Shown piece after piece: positions 60,094-64,000 of a stretch of DNA of 64,000 nucleotides; positions within the stretch are counted from its first letter, which is position 1, and every line of letters starts with the position of its first letter. A program made the translations under genes and the position numbers. The notes beneath the pieces were generated by a model. That model did no database searches. It was given only the letters and a program-made list of their open reading frames with translations, and was not told the origin of the DNA. The stretch covers positions 62,001 through 126,000 of the forward strand of contig NZ_JAMXMX010000014.1 in assembly GCF_024055725.1 (NCBI RefSeq). Reading direction: 5' to 3'. The stretch is from Actinoallomurus spadix. Lineage in GTDB: Bacteria > Actinomycetota > Actinomycetes > Streptosporangiales > Streptosporangiaceae.

Positions 60094-61440
60094 ATGCGTC
60101 GGAAATCAGCCCTCGTGATGACGGCGGTCATGGTCGCGGCGACGGCGAGCGCCTGTGGCGGCGGGTCCTCGGACAGCAAAACGATCAAGGTCGCGTACCA
60201 GAAGTTCGGCAACTTCATCGGCGCCGACGAGCTGTTCAAGAAGATCAAGCCCGTCTTCGAACAGCAGAATCCCGGTCTCAAGCTCAAGCTCATCCCCATC
60301 GAAGCCGACGAGAACTCCTACTACACGAAGCTCAACCTCATGCGACGGTCGCCGAAGACCGCCCCGGACGTCGCCTACGAGGACACGTTCTTCGTGAACT
60401 CCGACGCCGAGGCGCGCTTCCTGCGGCCGCTCGACGACGACCTCAAGTCCTGGCCGGACTGGTCGCAGTTCGTCGACGCCGCCAAGGCCGCCGGGCAGGC
60501 GGCCGACGGCCACACGTACGGCATTCCCATGGGCACCGACACCCGCGGCCTCTGGTACAACAAGCAGATCTTCGCCAAGGCCGGGCTCCCGCAGAACTGG
60601 CAGCCGAAGACCTGGAACGACGTCCTGGCCGCCGCCCGCCAGATCAAGTCCAAGGTCCCCGGCGTGATCCCGCTCAACGTCTACGCGGGCAAGGGCGTCG
60701 GCGAGGCGTCCTCCATGCAGGGCTTCGAGATGCTGCTGTACGGCACGGGCGACAAGCTGTACGACGACCAGACGAAGAAGTGGGTCGCGCCGAGCCGGGG
60801 CATGGGCGCCGCCTTCGACTTCCTCAAGACCGTCTACTCCTCCGGGCTCGGTCCCACCCAGCAGCAGGCCCTCGACCCGCACTGGAGCGACAACGTCGCC
60901 GGGCAGGAACTGCCGAAGGGCAAGCTCGCAATCGCCCTCGACGGCTCGTGGCTGCCGCAGGCGTGGATCCCCGGCGGGGCGAACGCCTGGCCGCAGTGGT
61001 CCAGCGTCCTCGGCACCGCGGCCATGCCCACCCAGAACGGCCAGGCCCCCGGCAAGGTGTCGCTGTCCGGCGGCTGGCTGCTGTCGGTCGGCGCCCGTAC
61101 CAAGAACCCCTCGGCCGCCTGGAAGCTCGTCCAGCTCGCCATGAACAAGGAGAACTCCCTGTTCTTCTACGTCAAGGCGACGCAGGTGTCGGTGCGCAAG
61201 GACGTCGTCGCGGACCCGAAGTACCTTGAGGGGAATCCGACCCAGCGGTTCTGGACCGACCTGGTGTCCGTCACCCAGTACCGCCCCGCGTACAACGTCT
61301 ACCCGCAGATCTCCAACCAGCTCCAGGCCGCCAGCGAGGCGGTCGTGACCGGCCAGTCCTCGCCCCGGTCGGCGATGAACGACTTCGCCGGCCAGGTGAA
61401 GCAGATCGCCGGGCCGGACAAGGTGGAGGCGAGGTCCTGA
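60094..61440 (+). CDS. Sugar ABC transporter substrate-binding lipoprotein
   Basis: The 448-aa protein has a short signal sequence with lipobox ASAC, followed by GGGSSDSKTIKV. The family-1 extracellular binding fold includes IPMGTDTRGLWYNKQIFAKAGLP, NWQPKTWNDVLAAARQIK and SGGWLLSVGARTKNPSAAWKLVQLA. It captures an oligosaccharide; the downstream alpha-mannosidase suggests mannosides. GGAGGGAG precedes the ATG. The regulator at 58520 carries a related fold and probably senses the same ligand inside the cell. Confidence 0.93.
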   Translation: MRRKSALVMTAVMVAATASACGGGSSDSKTIKVAYQKFGNFIGADELFKKIKPVFEQQNPGLKLKLIPIEADENSYYTKLNLMRRSPKTAPDVAYEDTFFVNSDAEARFLRPLDDDLKSWPDWSQFVDAAKAAGQAADGHTYGIPMGTDTRGLWYNKQIFAKAGLPQNWQPKTWNDVLAAARQIKSKVPGVIPLNVYAGKGVGEASSMQGFEMLLYGTGDKLYDDQTKKWVAPSRGMGAAFDFLKTVYSSGLGPTQQQALDPHWSDNVAGQELPKGKLAIALDGSWLPQAWIPGGANAWPQWSSVLGTAAMPTQNGQAPGKVSLSGGWLLSVGARTKNPSAAWKLVQLAMNKENSLFFYVKATQVSVRKDVVADPKYLEGNPTQRFWTDLVSVTQYRPAYNVYPQISNQLQAASEAVVTGQSSPRSAMNDFAGQVKQIAGPDKVEARS

Positions 61441-61478
61441 TGGCCCGTACGCGCTCCACCCGAGGGGTGACGCCCTGA
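61440..61478 (+). other. 12-codon mini-ORF bridging binding protein and permease
   Basis: An ATG at 61440 overlaps the binding-protein TGA, and a frame reading MARTRSTRGVTP ends at a TGA (61476-61478) that overlaps the permease ATG at 61478. Both junctions have the form TGATG. It could carry reinitiating ribosomes across the 37-bp gap. It may be chance, but two exact overlaps are notable. Confidence 0.45.
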
Positions 61479-62398
61479 TGGTGGCCGTGGGCCTGCCCGA
61501 GCGCACCGTGACCCGCCGCCCGCCCGCCCGGCGCGGGCGGCGGGCCGCCGGGCGGGTGCTGCCGCTGGTGCCCGCCTTCGGCCTGCTCGCGCTGTTCTTC
61601 GTCGGGCCGATCCTGTGGTGCGTCTACGCGTCGTTCACCGACATCTCCCTGACCGGCGCGGGCGCCAGCAGCCCCCACCTGGTCGGCCTGCGCAACTACC
61701 GGCAGATGTTCTCCGACCCGGCGTTCGCCAAGTCCCTGTGGCTCACGGTCGTGTTCGTCATCGGCTCGGCCGTCATCGGGCAGAACGTCGGCGGCCTCGC
61801 CCTCGCCCTGCTCATGAACGGCCGGCACCGGATCGTCCGCGCGGTCGTCGGCGGCATCGTCGTCGGCGCGTGGGTGCTGCCGGAGCTGGTCGCGGGGTTC
61901 ATGTGGTACGCGTTCCTGTCCGACCACGGCACCTTCAACGCCATCCTGCGCGCGGTCGGCCTGCACGGCGGGAGCTGGTTGTACAGCAGCCCGCTCGCCG
62001 CCGTGACGATCGCGAACGTGTGGCGCGGCACGGCGTTCTCGATGCTCGTCTACTCGGCCGCGCTGTCGAACGTCCCGGACGAGCTCCTGGAGGCCGCCTC
62101 GGTGGACGGCGCGTCGGGCTGGGCGCGGCTGCGGCACGTCACGCTGCCGCTGATCCGGCGGGCGATGCTGACCAACCTGATGACGATCACGCTGCAGACC
62201 CTGGCGGTCTTCACACTGATCTTCGTCATGACGGGCGGCGGTCCCGGCACCAAGAGCCAGACCTTGCCGATCTTCATGTACCAGGAGGCGTTCAAGTTCT
62301 ACCACCTGGGCTACGGCGCGGCCCTCGCCATCGTCCTGCTGGCCGTGGGCGCGGTGTTCTCGCTCGTGTACCTGCGGGCCATGCGGAAGGAGGTGTGA
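61478..62398 (+). CDS. Sugar ABC transporter permease, MalF-like
   Basis: The 306-aa protein has six membrane helices and the cytoplasmic EAA loop (LEAASVDGASGWARLRHVTLPLI) that docks the ATPase. FVGPILWCVYASFTDISL is the first helix and loop. GAGGGG lies 10 bases before the ATG. It pairs with the next gene as the second permease. No ATPase gene is in the operon; actinomycetes often use a shared MsiK-type ATPase for such importers. Confidence 0.93.
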   Translation: MVAVGLPERTVTRRPPARRGRRAAGRVLPLVPAFGLLALFFVGPILWCVYASFTDISLTGAGASSPHLVGLRNYRQMFSDPAFAKSLWLTVVFVIGSAVIGQNVGGLALALLMNGRHRIVRAVVGGIVVGAWVLPELVAGFMWYAFLSDHGTFNAILRAVGLHGGSWLYSSPLAAVTIANVWRGTAFSMLVYSAALSNVPDELLEAASVDGASGWARLRHVTLPLIRRAMLTNLMTITLQTLAVFTLIFVMTGGGPGTKSQTLPIFMYQEAFKFYHLGYGAALAIVLLAVGAVFSLVYLRAMRKEV

Positions 62399-62399
62399 C

Positions 62400-63242
62400 G
62401 TGGCCCTCGCCTCCCCCACCGCCCCGAGGCGGCGTACGGCCGCGGTCGCCGCCTACGCCGAGCTGGCCATCGTGGCGCTGGCCTTCCTCGCGCCGTTCGG
62501 CTGGCTGTTCCTCGCGTCGCTCTCCACGAGCCCGACGCTGGACACCTCGATCCCCGACGAGCCGACGCTGCGCAACTTCGCCGACGTCCTCACCGGGGAC
62601 AACCTGCACTCGCTGGCCAACAGCCTCGTGCTGTCGCTGGGCTCGGCGCTGCTCACGCTGCTGCTCGCCGCGCCGGCGGCGTACCCGCTGTCGCGCTACG
62701 GCCGCAGGTTCGGCCGGCCGATCCTGCTCGGCCTGCTGTTCGCCACCGGCCTGCCCGTCACCGCGATCATGGTCCCGGTGTACGGGCTGTTCGTCCAGCT
62801 CGACCTGCTCGACTCCGTCCCCGCCACCGTCCTGTTCCTCACCGCCACCGGACTGCCGATGGCGATCTGGATGATGAAGAACTTCATGGACGAGGTGCCG
62901 ATCTCCCTGGAGGAGGCGGCCTGGGTGGACGGCGCGAACGGCCTGCGGGCCCTGGTGCGGATCGTGCTGCCGCTCATGGTCCCGGGCACGACCGTGGTGT
63001 TCACGTTCACCTTCGCCCTCACCTGGGGGAACTTCTTCGTCCCGTTCATCCTGCTGATCGATCCGGGCAAACAGCCGGCCTCGGTCGCGATCTACCAGTA
63101 CTTCGGCATCAACGGCATGGCCTCCTACGGCCTGCTGGCCGCCTTCTCGATCCTGTACTCGCTGCCCGTCGTCCTGCTCTACGCCGTCGCCCAGCGCACA
63201 CTGGGCAACGCGTTCGCGATGCAGGGCGCCGTCAAGGGCTGA
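62400..63242 (+). CDS. Sugar ABC transporter permease, MalG-like
   Basis: The 280-aa protein has six helices and an EAA loop (SLEEAAWVDGANGLRALVRIVLPLM). The opening AIVALAFLAPFGWLFLASLSTSP and the ending AQRTLGNAFAMQGAVKG are typical of MalG-like subunits. The GTG start at 62400 follows the upstream stop codon by one base with GGAGG just before. It completes the membrane channel with the preceding permease. Confidence 0.93.
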   Translation: MALASPTAPRRRTAAVAAYAELAIVALAFLAPFGWLFLASLSTSPTLDTSIPDEPTLRNFADVLTGDNLHSLANSLVLSLGSALLTLLLAAPAAYPLSRYGRRFGRPILLGLLFATGLPVTAIMVPVYGLFVQLDLLDSVPATVLFLTATGLPMAIWMMKNFMDEVPISLEEAAWVDGANGLRALVRIVLPLMVPGTTVVFTFTFALTWGNFFVPFILLIDPGKQPASVAIYQYFGINGMASYGLLAAFSILYSLPVVLLYAVAQRTLGNAFAMQGAVKG

Positions 63243-63259
63243 GCCGGAGGAACGCCTTC

Positions 63260-64000
63260 ATGCGCATCGCCGCCATCGAGCCGACCGACCTGTTCGCCGG
63301 CTCGACGTCGCATCCCCGACAGATCGTCCGCGTGACGCTGACCGGGACCGACTTCCCCCTGACCGAGATCCGGGTCTCGCTCACCGGCCCCGCCGTGAGC
63401 ACCCCCGAACCCACCGTCGTCACCCGCCTGAACCCCGGTGAGACCCTGGTCGCCGAGGTCGGCGTGCGCCTCGCCGAGCCCGTCACCGAGGGCGCCGTCC
63501 GCCGCGTCACCGCCGTCGCCGAGACGGCGGGCCAGGACCGCGCGACCCTCGACGGCGAGATCGTCGCCGCCGTCACCGGCTGGACGATGTGGATGGTCTC
63601 CCACTTCCACTACGACCCGGTGTGGTGGAACACCCAGGCCGGGTTCACCGAGACCTGGTACGACCTGCCCGCCGCCGAGGAACGCCGGCCGGCGTTCGTC
63701 AAGACCGCGCTCGACCTCGTCCGCGCCCACCTGGACGCGGCCCGGCGCGACGAGGACTACAAGTTCGTGCTGGCCGAGGTCGACTACCTCAAGCCGTACT
63801 GGGATGTGCATCCGGAGGACCGCGCGGACCTGCGGCGATTCCTGGCCGAGGACCGGATCGAGATCGTCGGCGGGAACTACAACGAGCCGAACACCAACCT
63901 CACCCACCCCGAGTCCACCATCCGCAACGCCGTCTACGGCATCGGCCACCAGCGCGACGTCGCCGGCGGCGACCCGCGCTCGGCGTGGATGCTCGACGTG
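63260..64000 (+). CDS. GH38 alpha-mannosidase, N-terminal part (runs off the window)
   Basis: The frame opens at ATG 63260 with GGAGG 9 bases upstream and is open for 247 codons to the window edge. An N-terminal beta-domain of about 110 residues is followed by the GH38 core: WMVSHFHYDPVWWNTQ with the zinc-ligand His-x-His-like pair, ETWYDLP, and VGGNYNEPNTNLTHPEST in the active-site region. GH38 enzymes remove alpha-mannose residues using a zinc ion. No signal peptide is seen, so it probably cleaves imported manno-oligosaccharides in the cytoplasm. It lies 17 bp after the permease gene in one operon. Confidence 0.92.
   Translation, partial: MRIAAIEPTDLFAGSTSHPRQIVRVTLTGTDFPLTEIRVSLTGPAVSTPEPTVVTRLNPGETLVAEVGVRLAEPVTEGAVRRVTAVAETAGQDRATLDGEIVAAVTGWTMWMVSHFHYDPVWWNTQAGFTETWYDLPAAEERRPAFVKTALDLVRAHLDAARRDEDYKFVLAEVDYLKPYWDVHPEDRADLRRFLAEDRIEIVGGNYNEPNTNLTHPESTIRNAVYGIGHQRDVAGGDPRSAWMLDV

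Noticed and set aside
1-64000. CRISPR arrays, tRNA or rRNA genes, prophage or intact insertion sequences
   Set aside because: No regularly spaced repeats, recognisable tRNA-like cloverleaf, rRNA sequence, transposase or phage structural gene was recognised on reading. A dedicated search could still find a tRNA.

Overview
The window is very GC-rich, densely coded DNA from a filamentous actinomycete. A WhiB protein, two large ATPase-LuxR regulators, a SpoIIE-type phosphatase, a DUF574-type SAM methyltransferase, GTG starts and strong GGAGG ribosome binding sites all point that way. The mix fits Streptosporangiales (for example Thermomonosporaceae), but the exact genus cannot be read from the sequence. 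It looks chromosomal. No tRNA, rRNA, CRISPR array, phage gene or intact insertion sequence was recognised.

Layout. 1-2.5 kb: SpoIIE-type phosphatase, with the start of a probable tandem paralogue cut by the left edge, then an FAD monooxygenase. 2.7-8 kb: two tandem ATPase-LuxR regulators. 8-13 kb: small conserved proteins, a lipoprotein/membrane protein pair, an unlisted 35-aa membrane peptide facing a LysR gene, and a secreted serine hydrolase. 13-19 kb: DEAD-box helicase, SAM methyltransferase and a beta-helix/AAA+ protein. 18.8-25 kb: a TAXI solute-binding lipoprotein facing a two-component system, an amino-acid permease and a secreted CBM2 protein. 25-33.7 kb: MazF-like toxin, tryptophanase, and several regulator/enzyme pairs with palindromic operators between them (TetR/quinone oxidoreductase, TetR/saccharopine-dehydrogenase-like, MarR/DMT exporter plus NAD(P)-binding protein). 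33.9-41.7 kb: two paralogous secreted seven-bladed beta-propeller proteins with near-identical promoters, two convergent overlapping TetR paralogues and a DHA2 drug exporter. 41.7-44.7 kb: an acidic small protein and a ClpC-like unfoldase, each behind a SigB-type promoter.

44.8-50 kb holds an ECF42-type sigma factor, its DGPF (YCII-like) partner and a DoxX gene. DGPF and DoxX share nearly identical divergent ECF42-type promoters. The sigma gene is separated from DGPF by a 2.4-kb segment carrying a frameshifted regulator, a truncated ORF and a kinase, bounded by 115-bp direct repeats. 50.6-57.1 kb is a carotenoid cluster: Rieske protein, CrtU-like, methyltransferase, CrtYd, CrtYc, CrtB and CrtI. 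No GGPP synthase is present. 57.2-64 kb: a methionine gamma-lyase-like enzyme, then a sugar ABC operon ending in a GH38 alpha-mannosidase that runs off the right edge. The operon appears to be controlled by a GntR-solute-binding-protein fusion through a 24-bp operator found both at the regulator gene and at the ABC promoter.

The most striking material is regulatory: paired operators, duplicated promoters, the ECF42 circuit, and a regulator that carries its own copy of a sugar-binding domain.
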